Part shown: positions 36,388 through 48,095 of the stretch, one piece after another
How positions within the stretch are numbered: position 1 is the first letter of the stretch
How the letters are laid out: the number at the start of each line of letters is the position of its first letter
NCBI RefSeq assembly: GCF_024323335.1
Contig: NC_066583.1
Span: 276,293,416 to 276,357,415 of the forward strand
Direction of reading: 5' to 3'
Source: Lathyrus oleraceus
Lineage: Eukaryota; Streptophyta; Magnoliopsida; Fabales; Fabaceae
Length of the DNA stretch: 64,000 nt
Notes under the pieces: model-generated
Told to the model about the DNA's origin: nothing
What the model saw: only the letters and a program-made list of their open reading frames with translations
Databases searched by the model: none
Translations under genes and position numbers: made by a program

Positions 36388-36659
36388 CTGCATAATGATT
36401 TTGGATAATGAAAAACTTTAGAATTTAGACAAGCAAATCATTATGCAGATGAAAAGATTGCTTTTATTCTTGTTTTTAGGGTTTTTCGTGATCACCAATT
36501 CCACGCAAAAAGCAAAAAGTGAAAACAAATGGAAAAACAAACATTTAACATGAATTTATTGAATGAAATATCATTGTATAAATGTTGCCAACAATGTCAT
36601 CACTTCTCCTTTTGGCATGGGAGAAGGGTTTTTAAACAAAGCAAACATATTATGCTGAC
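36388..36659 (-). other. Inferred intron between protease and RT exons of element A (272 bp)
   Basis: Upstream coding (frame VAVDVPTVIHK) runs to CATAA/GTCAGC (donor at 36659), and downstream coding opens right after TTATGCAG/G (acceptor, last intron base 36388). The phases fit: two bases of a codon before, one after. The stretch between is AT-rich with stops in all sense frames checked. Ogre elements are known to remove an intron at this place; the exact sites here are my inference. Confidence 0.6.
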
Positions 36660-37791
36660 TTATGAATGACTGTAGGAACATCTACAGCGACCTGTGGCAG
36701 ATCCCACCAGGGATAACAAAGTTGTCAGAGTCCTCTACATCCTCTTCCAGAATAGCAGCAACTTCCTCACTCTGAGCGGCGTGGATGAAACCTCCATTCT
36801 TGAACAACCCTTCTTTGTTGAAGACCCCAGAAGAATAGCCAATGCCAGCCCGAGACTTGTTATCTTCAAGCTCGATCATTTTTCCTAGACCAGCAACTGC
36901 ACCATATTCAATGGCCAGTTTCGCATCTCAATAGGAAGCAAATGAAGGAGTCCTCTTCTCAACAAGCTCGACTATAGATAAAGCTTGGAAAGGCGTTCCA
37001 ACTTCATCCTCAGCATCAATGTATGAGAAGGAAGACAGGTGGCTAACCAGGAGAGCCTTTTCTCCCCCTATCACAACCAGTTTCTTGTTCTTAACGAATT
37101 TCAGCTTCTGGTGTAGGGTGGATGTCACGGCGCCAACCTCGTGAATCCATGGTCTACCAAGGAGACAACTATAAGATGGGTGGATATCCATAACCTGAAG
37201 GGTGATCTGGAAATCACTTGGTCCAATCTTGATTGGGAGATCAACTTCCCCAATCACAGTCTTACGTGACCCATCAAACGCTTTCACAACAACTCCACTC
37301 TGCCTCATGGGAGGCCCTTGATATGACAATCTAGAGAGAGTGGTCTTTGGCAATACATTCAGAGATGACCCAGTATCCACCAGCACGTTGGACATGGCGT
37401 CGTCTTTGCAATTCATCGAAATGTGTAATGCCAGGTTGTGGTCTCTTCCCTCCTCAGGGAGATCAGAGTCACATAAACTCAAAATGTTAAAAGCAGTAAT
37501 GTTTGCAACAATGTTGTCAAACTGTTCAATAGTGACATCATGATCAACATAAGCTACATCCAAGACCTTCTGCAGAGCCTCTCTGTGCGGTTCTGAATTC
37601 AGAAGCAACGATAACACGAAGATCTTGGATGGTGTTTGTAGAAGTTGATCTACAACACTGTACTCACTCTTCTTGATGAGCCTCATCATCTCATCACAGT
37701 CTTCTTTCGAATTGCCACTAGGGCCAACAGAAGCAGGAGTCTTTTGTACAGAGGAGGGTTTAACAGCAAGTGTCGGGTTCGGAGACTTCAC
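36660..37791 (-). pseudogene. Aspartic protease and downstream linker of element A
   Basis: The protease cleaves the Gag-Pol precursor. The 287-codon frame 36928-37791 has the catalytic motif LVDTGSSLNVLP (Asp at residue 139), a later ILAL-like flap region and the conserved CLLGRPWIHEVGAV with TLHQKLKFV. It stops at 36928 (SFASY, then stop). The linker continues in another frame at 36682-36879 (SSGVFNKEGLF, NFVIPGGICH) and, after one more shift, to VAVDVPTVIHK before the intron. The protease core is intact but is separated from gag by frameshifts. Confidence 0.85.
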
Positions 37792-39929
37792 AGCATTCCC
37801 AACCGGACGCTCAACAGAGTCAGCTCTAGCCTGAGGCTTCGGGGTGCAGAAAACACACGACCGCTACGGGTCAACCCACTGACATCAGCAATGTTCACAA
37901 CAGATGGAGAAGGCAAGGGCACTTCTTTCCCATCTTCCACAACAACAACATTGTATCGGAATGGAATTGCCTTGTCGGATGAATAAGGCACAGGGCCAGC
38001 AGGCTTGATAATCAAAGCAGGAGAAGCCTTCTGCTTGCTACCATCGTAACGAATGACAACAGGCTCAGGGATCCTGAATACCAGAGAGATCACATTAACT
38101 TCTGGTTCATCTTCATCAACATTTTTGTTTTGAAGAATCTCGATGGTTCCATCGTCTAACAATTCCTGAAGATCTTTCCGCACTTGGCAACAACCTAGAC
38201 GGTTAACAGAGCAGATATGTCATTTGTCATGGTCGTGCTCCAGATGACTGTAATCACACAGCAGACGATGCAACTTGACCAATGACTGTCGAATATGGCT
38301 AATATATTTGACCTTGTATTTGCCAGGGCAACCCTGGACCATGTTAACTGATTTCCCATGCTCGGGCAGTGGGTTCTTCTTAACATTAGGACTTGCATCC
38401 TCGAAGCTCAGAATACCGCATCTCATAAGGTCTTGAACCTTAGTCTTCAGCTGAAAGCAGTTCTCCACATCGTGGCCGGGAGCACCCGAATGATAGACAC
38501 AGTGCAAATCAGGCTTATACCACCACTGAGGGTTGACCAGTATAGCTGGCAGGTCTCTTGGAGTAATCAATTTCCGCTCTATCAAAGAGGGATACAGCTC
38601 TGCGTATGACACTGGAATCGGATCAAAAGTGATCTTCTTCCTCTCATAACTCGTACTAGCTGGATTGCTGTTGCGAGGCTGGTAGGCCTACTGTTGAGGA
38701 CGATGCTGTTGTTGATATTGCTGCTGTGGTTGTTGATTATTGTGCTGATATTGCTGATTGTCTCTGAAGATAGGTGCTATGTGAGCCACCTGGTGCTGAT
38801 TGCCGGTTGAACGCACAGGCTTCCTCCTCACGGAGGGTCTTCTGGGTTTGACATGAGACTGCACAACATGTGCCTCCCCATCTTTCTTCTTCACAAACGC
38901 CCCATATCGCTTGCTAGAAGAGCCTTCATCTTTGGTCAGACGTCCTTCACGGACTCCTTCCTCTAGACGCATCCCCATGTTCACCATCTCGGTGAAGTCC
39001 AAAGGAGCGCTAGCAATCATCCGCTCGTAATAAAATGAGCTCAAGGTCTTTAGAATGATCTTGGTCATTTCCTTCTCTTCCAGCGGAGGCACATTTGAGC
39101 TGCCAACTCTCGCCACCTCTGGACGTACTCTTTAAATGTCTCTTGGTCCTTCTGGGACATGGCTCTGAGCTGATCCCGATCGGGAGCCATATCCACATTG
39201 TATTTGTACTACTTGACGAAGGCTTCGCCAAGATCATTGAAGGAACGGATGTTTGCATTGTCCAAACTCATATACCAACGCAGTGCAGCACCGGACAAAC
39301 TGTCCTGAAAATAATGAATGAGTAGTTGATCATTATCCGTTTGAGTAGACATTTTCCTGGCATACATGACCAGGTGGCTGAGCGGGCAGGTGTTCCCCTT
39401 ATACTTCTCAAAGTCTGGGACTTTGAATTTGATAGGAATTTTCACACCGGGAACCAAACAAAGCTCGGCAGCAGATTTGCCAATCCTTTCCTCGAAGGTT
39501 CTTCAATTCCTTGCGCAACTCAAGAAATTGGTCATTCATCGCGTCCATCTTCTCATGAAAATCTGGGCCCTCAGACGGCTCAGAATGATAGATGGTGTCG
39601 TCTACCCTAGGAGCGGTATGCACGACAGGAGGAGGCACATCAAGGACCGGGCTAGATGCCGACATGGAAGCGAAAGTTGGGGCAGGAATATCAGGCATAA
39701 AGCCAGGAGGCATCCACCACGGAAACCCGGACGGCATGGCTGTTGGCACGAAATGGGCACTGGCAGCAGGCATTGTAGAGGAGACAATCTCAGAAATGAC
39801 TGTCCTCTGGGGAGGAGTTGCAAGTGTTGGAGACAGCTGGTTCTGAGCTGCCAGGAAAGATTCCATCAAAGCGCTCAGTCTGGCGACTCCCTCTTTGAGC
39901 TCTCGGTTTTCTTGCTCAAGATGATCCAT
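37788..39929 (-). pseudogene. Gag (and gag-pro linker) of element A, broken
   Basis: In sense order: start ATG at 39929 with a coiled coil (MDHLEQENRELKEG), a proline-rich stretch, then the capsid domain (IPIKFKVPDFEKYKG, YFQDSLSGAALRWYMSL), a basic and Gln-rich region (PRRPSVRRKPVR, then QQPQQQYQQQ), a zinc knuckle CVYHSGAPGHDVENC (38220-38612) and the acidic linker (37788-38183). Breaks seen: a frameshift near 39490, an in-frame TAG near 39208, a frameshift near 39090, an in-frame TAG at 38688-38690 and a shift near 38200. It corresponds to full-length Ogre Gag but cannot be translated intact. Confidence 0.85.
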
Positions 39930-40225
39930 TAATCTGGAAGAGTTGGCTTTGGTGTAGTACCGATGAGTCAGCTTGTCTTCAAAATAAATGAAGAGCACAT
40001 AGTCAGATCACAAGACCAGGAGACCGGAACAAAACCTGCTTATGCAAATGATGCATGCAATGCTCGTGCATATGATTTGTTTTTATTCGAAGGAACTTTT
40101 AGGGTATTATTTGTAAATTTGAATATTAAGCACTTTGATCGCATATGGAAAATATCTCATCAAATATATTTGAGAAAAGAAGTACAACATTGTCAATTAT
40201 TACGAGAGAAAAGGAAAATAACATC

Positions 40226-41677
40226 CTATGGATCCCTAGAAGCTCGGGATGCCGGAAGATAAGCTGCACGAAGCCTCTTAACCTCTCTCTCATATGCTGC
40301 TTCCATATCCGCCTTCTCTTTGGCGAGTCTGTCATACCTCCTTTTCCAGAACTTGGAAGACTGAGGAAGTAAAGAAGTCCATGCATCATTCGGATCATCA
40401 ATCACATGATGCTCGAGGAACTCGATCAGAGCGTCCTTCTCCTTAAGTTGTTGAAGCAACTCTTCTCTTTCACGGATCCAGGCACGTGAAAGGTCTTCGT
40501 CTCTCAACTCCTCTACGCCTTGGTTAGGGAGGGTTGAAGGCCCAGCCACAACCAAAGGTGTAGGTCTCGGATAGTCATAAGTCATGAGATACTCTGATGC
40601 TCTCTTCCTTACCCAAGTAGTATATGGCTCCAAAGCTAAGCAGTTCTTCAGACCCAACTCACTTTTACCCTTCTTGTGAATCTTGCGCCACGCACGGACC
40701 ATTCTGGCTTTCAAGCCTTGGGGATCTTTACCCTCTTGAAAGAACACACCTTCTAACAGAATGCTATTAGGTTTATCCTTTAGGGGGAACCCAAGCTGAC
40801 GACGTGCTAAGATAGGGTTGTAGCTAATCCCACCACATGTACCAAGAAGAGGCACATTGGAGAATTCACCACAAGAGTCAATGATCTGGACACCGTCATA
40901 CGCACGATCATACCAAGAGATATCATCATTAGTGAGAGACATAAGTCTCGTAGACCACCGTAGACATCCTTTGTTCTCCTTGAAAGAGACCGTCTGAGGT
41001 AAGTGAGAAATAAACCACTTATACAACAGAGGCAAACAACACACAATAGCGCCACCACCCTTTGCATTCCTCAGATGCAAAGAGACATAAGTATAACCCA
41101 ACAGAGTCGGAACGGGATTAAGAACAGAGAAGATCCTAATAGCGTTCGCATCCACAAATTTGTCAATGTTGGGGAACAATACCAGTCCATAGATGAGAAG
41201 CACGAATATGGCTTCAAAGGCATCCTCACTCATGGCCTTCCCATAAACGGGCAACTGGTCCATAGATGAGGAACTCAGAAGGGAGACCTTGAATTCCACC
41301 TTTGGCAGTCATATGAGCTTTAACCAAGGATTCATCTATGTGCAACATGTCAGCTATCTCTTGAGAAGTAGGAATACTCTCCAAGCCACTGAACGGCAAC
41401 TGGTCCAGAATAGGAATACCCACAAGATGACCATACTCCTCAAGGGTAGGCAATAGCTGAAAGTCTGGAAAAGTGAAGCATGATACAGAGGATCATAGAA
41501 CTGCACCAAAGTACCCATCAACCCTTCGTCAACCTTAGTAGTCAAAAGAGGCAGAAGCTTCCCATAACGAGCTTTGAAACCCAAGGGATCTAATACATAA
41601 GATGTCAGATTCCTTAACTCTTTCAGATCGGGCTGTCTGAAGCTGTACTTCTTTGTATGCCTTTTTAGTCTTTCCAT
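40226..41677 (-). pseudogene. ORF1 of element A (DUF7745-type, Ogre-specific)
   Basis: This is the extra ORF between leader and gag that marks Ogre elements; its role is unknown. The start ATG at 41677 gives MERLKRHTKKYS. The frame then passes ELRNLTSYVLDPLGF, FYDPLYH, GLESIPTSQEIADMLHI, PLLYKWFISHLPQ, and NVPLLGTCGGISYNPILARR, and ends in a coiled-coil-like charged tail (EREELLQQLKEKDALIEFLE, then DRLAKEKADMEAAYEREVKR). Two frameshifts (near 41480 and 41270) break it into three frames; the last, 40226-41299, is 357 codons long. Comparison with the copy in B shows a one-base loss at the first shift. Confidence 0.85.
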
Positions 41678-42664
41678 ATCTGAAAATTTTGCAAATAAAC
41701 CCCTTAAGTTCCTTAAAAAATTTCTTTTTCTGATGATATGGATGCAGATGAATGCATAAATGCGACAATCACACTCAAGGATCAAGCAAAGCACACCAGA
41801 CAAAGGTTATGGGATAGCTCGTATTATCCTTAATATCAATCATCCATTTTGGTGGATTACAGTTTTCACCTTATCAACACCCAAGTTCCATTGATATTAA
41901 CGATATACGAACGGTTCAACCATCCTTAATATCAATCATCCATTTTGGTGGATTATGGTTTACACTTTATCAACACCCAAGTTCCATTGATATTAAGGAG
42001 TTGTGAACGGATCAACCATGAATCACGGGTTTGTTGCGAGTCACGAGCATGGAGTCTCGGTTAAGAACCACCCAAAGGGAGTGTACTATGGTTTAAAACT
42101 GCCGAACATGTTCTACCAGAGGTTCCCATAGTCATCATCCCATCTTTCGAATATTATCGGAGGAACGAATACTCGTATTCCAAAAATATTCTCAAGAGAG
42201 ACTCTTATGAGTGTAGTATCGCGTAACAATCGCATCAAATCTGACATTTGAACGACCTCCGCACTACATCCTAAAAATAGGCCAAGATGGGCTTGATAAA
42301 CTAAGGTCCTTAGCTTCTACGGCACATATTGAAAGAATAATGCCTAACCACAAATGACTTGTGTGACATCATTGATCCAACATGACCTCCACCAAGTGAA
42401 TGGACTCGTAAGTCAACTTGCTAAGGAATAACTCCACACAAGTCGACGAGACTATGCCATTCTCCTATCATAAGGTGCACTCGAGTTCGGGTATAGAACT
42501 CATCTCACAAGGATCACCAAGCAAACAGGCAATTGATATATCAAGCAATTCAAGCATTACAAACAATACAGTAATCCCAAATAGCACCAAAAATATGTCA
42601 TAAACAATAAACAAATATAATACAACAAAGTGTGAAAAGTAAGCAAACCCACTAGGATGATTCA
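41678..42664 (-). other. Leader (5'UTR) of element A
   Basis: This is non-coding sequence between primer site and ORF1. It is closely related to the leader of element B (47319-48071), including the repeated phrase TTAATATCAATCATCC. That phrase occurs twice here (41829 and 41930) and once in B. Confidence 0.8.
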
Positions 42665-42682
42665 TCCCCAGCAGAGTCGCCA
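42665..42682 (-). other. Primer-binding site of element A
   Basis: The sense strand reads TGGCGACTCTGCTGGGGA, 6 nt (GAAAAG) after the 5' LTR end. Confidence 0.9.
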
Positions 42683-42688
42683 CTTTTC

Positions 42689-45600
42689 TGTAGCGGTGTA
42701 TTCGTCACCATTGGAAATATTGATTAGATCCAAGGTAAATCATACAAAGATAGAGTCGCCACCGCACTTCTATTTATCCAAAGGAATGGCTAGAAAGTGA
42801 ACAAAAGCCTAAGAAGTTTTACAGAGAAAACTAATAAAAGGTCAGAGATCTGGGTAAGGGGGTAATTATGTTGTGGGAAGGTGTTAGGCACCCACAACAT
42901 CCTAGGTACTCCTAGGGAACCTCTTTTCACAACTTGTTGTAAAATTATTTGTTTATGAAATATTTTTGTGCAAACACGATTGAAGGGATAAGAGAAGAAT
43001 GTACAAGTTAGTTATTTTTGTGTTTGGATGGATGAACCCATTGCCTACGTACCTTTTCATGAAAGATAAGGATCAAAACGCCGTAGTTCGGCTAAAAGAT
43101 TTCCAAAAATATGAGTGGATTGATTTTAAACAAAAGCTCTAAGGTCTTTCATTATCAAAGGGAGAAAACTCGACCTGAACCAACAATCCACCATGTGAGA
43201 ATAGCTTCGATATACTATAGGGGTTAACCCTGTTATCAGTATGGAAGACTTACGATTCGATCACTAAGGGTGAGGTGAGATTTACATCAACCGCTAAGAT
43301 AATTCAGATCTATGGCTAATGCATGAAAACTTGATTAAGAAGTGGACAAGGCCACAAAAGCAATTGAGTGAGTTGAATTAACCAATTAGCATTATTCACA
43401 AAAATGAAGTCAAAGTATGAATTAAAGTTCCATTATAATGAGTATTAGTGAAAATGAAGTTTGAAAATCAGAGGCTTAAGGCCTAGGTTTCTAGTTTTGA
43501 AAACAAGTGAAAATGTTTGCACAAAAGTTTTCTGGTTTGGGTTAAGAATGAAAACAAGGCTCGAGATTAAGCATGAAAGGGTGAAGGTTAAGGGACAAAG
43601 CCACAGGCAGGATTGCTTTCTCAAAATCATAGAAATGATCCAAGTAAGTTCCTTTGGAATTAGGCAACACAAAGCAACAAGCAAATAAGCAAGCTCAAAG
43701 GAGCAACAAAACTGGAAATGGAATGCCAATCAATGGTCTTACATCTAACTCCGAAAGCAAAATGGGAAACAGATAGCCAATCAATGGTCTTACATCTAAC
43801 TCCACAAAGAAACAAACACAGGAAACAGATAGCCAATCAATGGTCCTATATCTGACTCCACAAAGAAACAAACACACGAAACAGATAGCCAATCAATGGT
43901 CTTATATTCAGCTCCCCAAAAGGAACAGGAAATAGATAGCCAATCAATGGTCTTACATCTGACTCCTCAAACAAAGTAAATAACAAATGCAAAAACAATA
44001 TACAAAACAATATGCAAAAGCAAACACAAGCAATCACATCAATCAATTAGCACACTCTATACACAATCAAGAGGCTCAGACAAAGTTGGGCTTTAGTCAA
44101 GGGGTCATATAAACCTTGACAAATAAGCGAATACTGTTATGGGTGATGAGATGCTCTTAACCACAGACATTGTCCGTCAGGGTGATCATATGAAAGGTAA
44201 TGAGGGTTAGACCTCATAGCTCTTAACCCTGGCCTGGGTGAGCTTGAATCAAAGAAGGTGTGGGAGTCCAGAATGAGGAACTCTATTCCACATGACTGAC
44301 TCTATACAAGATTTTGGGTGTTTATTCAAATGCATCAGCACGTAGTGCGAGCAAGATGAAAGACTCAACTGAATAGCAGGGGATTGATTGCAAATCCCTT
44401 CTATCTGCCAATCGCCTCTTCACTTAGGAGGACTTAAGTCACATGGCACAAATATAAACAATCAAAGACATTGCCTCTTAAGGAGGACTTCAGCCAAATG
44501 CCTGCCAAAAGAAAACGACAGGGCTTCTAGACTACATGGAGTTAGAGGGATTACCTAAGTGGTATGCCAACCACAAGCAAAGCAAAGCTCAAATAATGAG
44601 CTAAAGCGGCTAAAGTACCTGTACAAAAGGCTAGTCAATTAGTAACCCAGACAGATAAACAGAAAACAGACAAAACCAATCAACAGTGTTACACCAAGCA
44701 AAGTACAAAGTGCAAGCAACTCAAATTGTTTCATCATTCAAATGACCTACAAAACAGCAAGGTTAGTTAACCAAGGTAACTTGCATCTCAAGTAATGAGA
44801 TCACATCAATCATTAGAGCTAATTGCTTGAACCTGAAATGCAAAGCTCAAAAGGTGAGTATAAACCACTAGTCCAAAGACTAGGGTCAAAGGCAAAGCAA
44901 AATGTCAAAACAGCAACCAATATTCAACATGAATCACATTTAATCAAGTAAGAACATGTCCTAAAAAGGACCAAATCCAAAGCATCAAGCAAAGTCATCA
45001 CATGAGCAAGATATGGCAAAGGCAATTATAAAGCACACAATTGGTCATGAAAATTCCATATTAAAACAGAAATGAATCAAACAATCATGAAAATTTTTAT
45101 GTGCTATTAACATGTTAAACACAATCATCATGCCAAAAATTAGAATCAACAGAGCTCAATTGGCCTAGAAATGAAAATGCACAAGTATGACATCAAATTG
45201 TGTGACACACATTGTCACACCCCACATTCATGTGTCTAAAACAGAGATGAAAAATGATAAATATACACAACCAAGCCTCAAAAATCATGCAACATGTTGG
45301 GAATCAGCATACCAAATTTCATTTCAATTGGCCAATGTATGAGAATTTCACAATAGAATGAATGAAATCAGCATCACAAAATAATAGACATCCATATGAA
45401 CATGTAGCAAAAAATTGGAAGTGATTTGGATTCATTTTCTATTTGTTATGATTTTTTGAAGTTGGATGAAAATATTTGAAATAATGTGAATCATGCACAT
45501 GAAAATATGGAGGGAAATGATAAATGGTTTGAGTAATTCGAAAATATGCTGGAGCGGAGGATCGAACCATGTAGCAAAATAATCAAGCGCTGGGAGAATA

Positions 45601-47313
45601 AAATCCACAAAACTACACAGCTAGGAATCGAACTGTGCATAATGGTTGATGTAGCGCATACACAATTGAAATGCAGCCGTTTCAATAATTGAGTTGGCAT
45701 GCCAATTCAGATTCAATGCGCATGTGGACCAGGTCAACGGAACGACAGCCAAACAAATGGACACTTAAGCACATGCATGGCAGTGACTAGGATAAACCCT
45801 CGCATGAACCAGAGCCATAAGTCACTATTCACACGCGGAGGTTGACGGTGGTTTCCACCGTCTTCCTCATTGAGACGGCGGTGAAGCTACAGTAGCACGC
45901 AACAATTTTTTTTTCAGATTTCACAAACCAGTACATCAAATGAAAGATCTCAATGTGAAGAACACAAATCCAGCATTCATTTAGTCTAAATCATCATGCA
46001 TAAGGCAAATCAAAGGAAAACATATTGCATGCTCAAAGTTCAGATCTACATAACTCAGTCAATACTTCACCATTTCAAATTCTAAAAGCATCAGTGTGAT
46101 CAGCATGAAAAGCTCTACCTAAACATGGCAATGGAATGAAGAATTAAAAGGTTCGAAATCAAACCTTCTTGAAGAGCAATGAGTGAAATCAGCATGTTCA
46201 AGGCTTCAATTGATCCAGATCCAATCCTGAGATGATGACTTGAAGTTTGATGCAATAGTTGAGGCTTGGAAATGCTTGGATCTAGCTCAAATGGCAGTTT
46301 CCATCTTTATGTTCTTGAGCTTGCACAACTTGATTTCTGCTCGAATTCTTCAAATCAAGGCTTGATCTGCACTCAATTACACTCCATAATCCAGAATATG
46401 CAAGAAAATTGCTATGTTATGTGGAGAATTTTGAAGTTTGAGATGAGAGAAAAAATGGAGGGAAAGAAAAATTTGAGATCTAGAATGTGATTGTTATGAA
46501 AATTCTGTTATGATTAAGGCTTTATATGACATGTTAATCACTCTGAAAAATTAATTAAGCAATGGTTAATTGTAATTATTGAGAATAAGGTGCATGACCA
46601 AAATTAGAAAAAACACCCTTGCATGGTGAATGAGCACGTGAACAGTGCTATATGGAGGTGTAGGATCACTTAAAATCATCTCATGCACATGTTGGAAAGT
46701 CAAGTTGAAGTTGGTCCAAAAACTTGCCATTTTTGGAAACTTGAAATTATAGGTCACTTTCCATTTTGGGAAACTTATGATTTGGCTTCAAAATCTTCAA
46801 CATTGATGTTTGAAATGATGAATAAGCCTTGTTTGAACATGAATGGGATGAAGAAATTCAATTCTCACACTCAAAGCCCTTAATTGACTTTCAGTTGACT
46901 TGCATTAGTCCTTAGATGACCTGACAATGCCTGATGAATTTGAGCTTCAACCACTTGGGGAATTTGCTCCAAAATGAACCTCTAGCTCATGTAAGCTCAA
47001 GATAATGATGTGTGGTCCTCATACCAAGAAAATACCATCACCTCCTGTACAAAGGAAAAGCTTGAATTGCTTGGCTTGTGGCTGCTTAGACTGCAAAACA
47101 AAAGTTAGATGACATATTTTTGGTGCTTTTGGTTAGTGATTAAACAAGAAAAGAAATGATATACAATGCAAGCAATGCCTGGTGATCCAAAACCACTCAC
47201 AAGGATATCCCAACCACAAGGAAGGAAGGCAAGATGCTCAAAGATCCTTGAGGCTATGTAATGCTATGATATGATGCCATGAGGGATCTTAGGGACAAAA
47301 TTGGGGTCTAACA
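42689..47313 (-). repeat. 5' LTR of element A (4625 bp)
   Basis: This is the partner of 7381-12421. It lacks about 345 bp between two copies of ATGTTGGAA (now single at 46689-46697) and about 75 bp near 45364. The TATA-like box is at 46521-46527. Many single-base differences from the 3' LTR point to an older insertion than F. Confidence 0.9.
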
Positions 47314-47318
47314 ATGGG

Positions 47319-48071
47319 ATGGATCATATTATCCTTAATATCAATCATCCATTTTGGTGGATTATGGTTTACACCTTATCAACACCCAAGTTCCATTGAT
47401 ATTAGGGATACATGAACGGATCAACCATGAATCAAGGGTTTGTTGCAAGTCACAAGCATGGAGTCTTGGTTAAGAACCACCCAAAGGGAGTGTACTAGGG
47501 TTTAACCTGCCAAACATGTTCTACAAGAGGTTCCCATAGTCATAATCCCATCTTTCGGATATTATCGGAGAAACGACTACTCGTATTCCAAAAATATTCT
47601 CAAGAGAGACTCTTATGAGTGTAGTATCGCGTAACAATCGTATCAAATCTTACACTTGAACGACTTTCGCACTACATCCTAAGAATAGGCCAAGATGGGC
47701 TTCGTGAACTAAGGTCCTTGGCTTCTAAGGTCTATATTGGAAAGATTAATGTCTAACCACAACTACTTGTGTGACATTATTGATCCCAACATGACCTCCA
47801 CCAAGTGAATGGACTTGCAAGTCAACTTGCTAAGGAATAACTCCACACAAGTCAACAAGACTATGCCATTCTCCTATCCTAAGTGCACTCGAGTTCGGGT
47901 ATAGAACTCATCTCACAAAGATCACCAAGCATACAAGGAATTAATATTTAAGCAAATCAATCATTACATGCAATACAGTAATCCCAAATTACACAAAAAT
48001 ATGTCACAAAACAATATACCATACAATACAACAATTATGAAAAGTAGGCAAAACCCACTAGGCAAATCATG
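47319..48071 (-). other. Leader of element B
   Basis: This matches 41811-42664 of element A. Together with 6706-7375 it forms one continuous element B once A (with one ATGGG) is removed. No gene was seen. Confidence 0.8.
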
Positions 48072-48089
48072 TCCCCAGCAGAGTCGCCA
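48072..48089 (-). other. Primer-binding site of element B
   Basis: The sense strand reads TGGCGACTCTGCTGGGGA, with a 6-nt spacer (GGAAAG) to the LTR end at 48096. Confidence 0.9.
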
Positions 48090-48095
48090 CTTTCC

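Larger units (their letters stand above)
7381..47313 (-). mobile_element. Element A: Ogre-like Ty3/gypsy LTR retrotransposon, deleted, duplicated and nested
   Basis: Matching 5-bp target duplications, ATGGG, lie at 7376-7380 and 47314-47318, and the flanks join to give continuous element B leader. Sense order is 5' LTR (47313-42689), primer site, leader, ORF1, gag, protease, intron, a short integrase end, 3'UTR and 3' LTR (12421-7381). RT, both RNases H and most of integrase are missing, so it cannot move alone. Its 3' part is tandemly duplicated (period 7792 bp), and element F sits inside the second copy. Without F and the duplication the element would be about 21 kb, within the usual size for Ogre. 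Confidence 0.88.
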
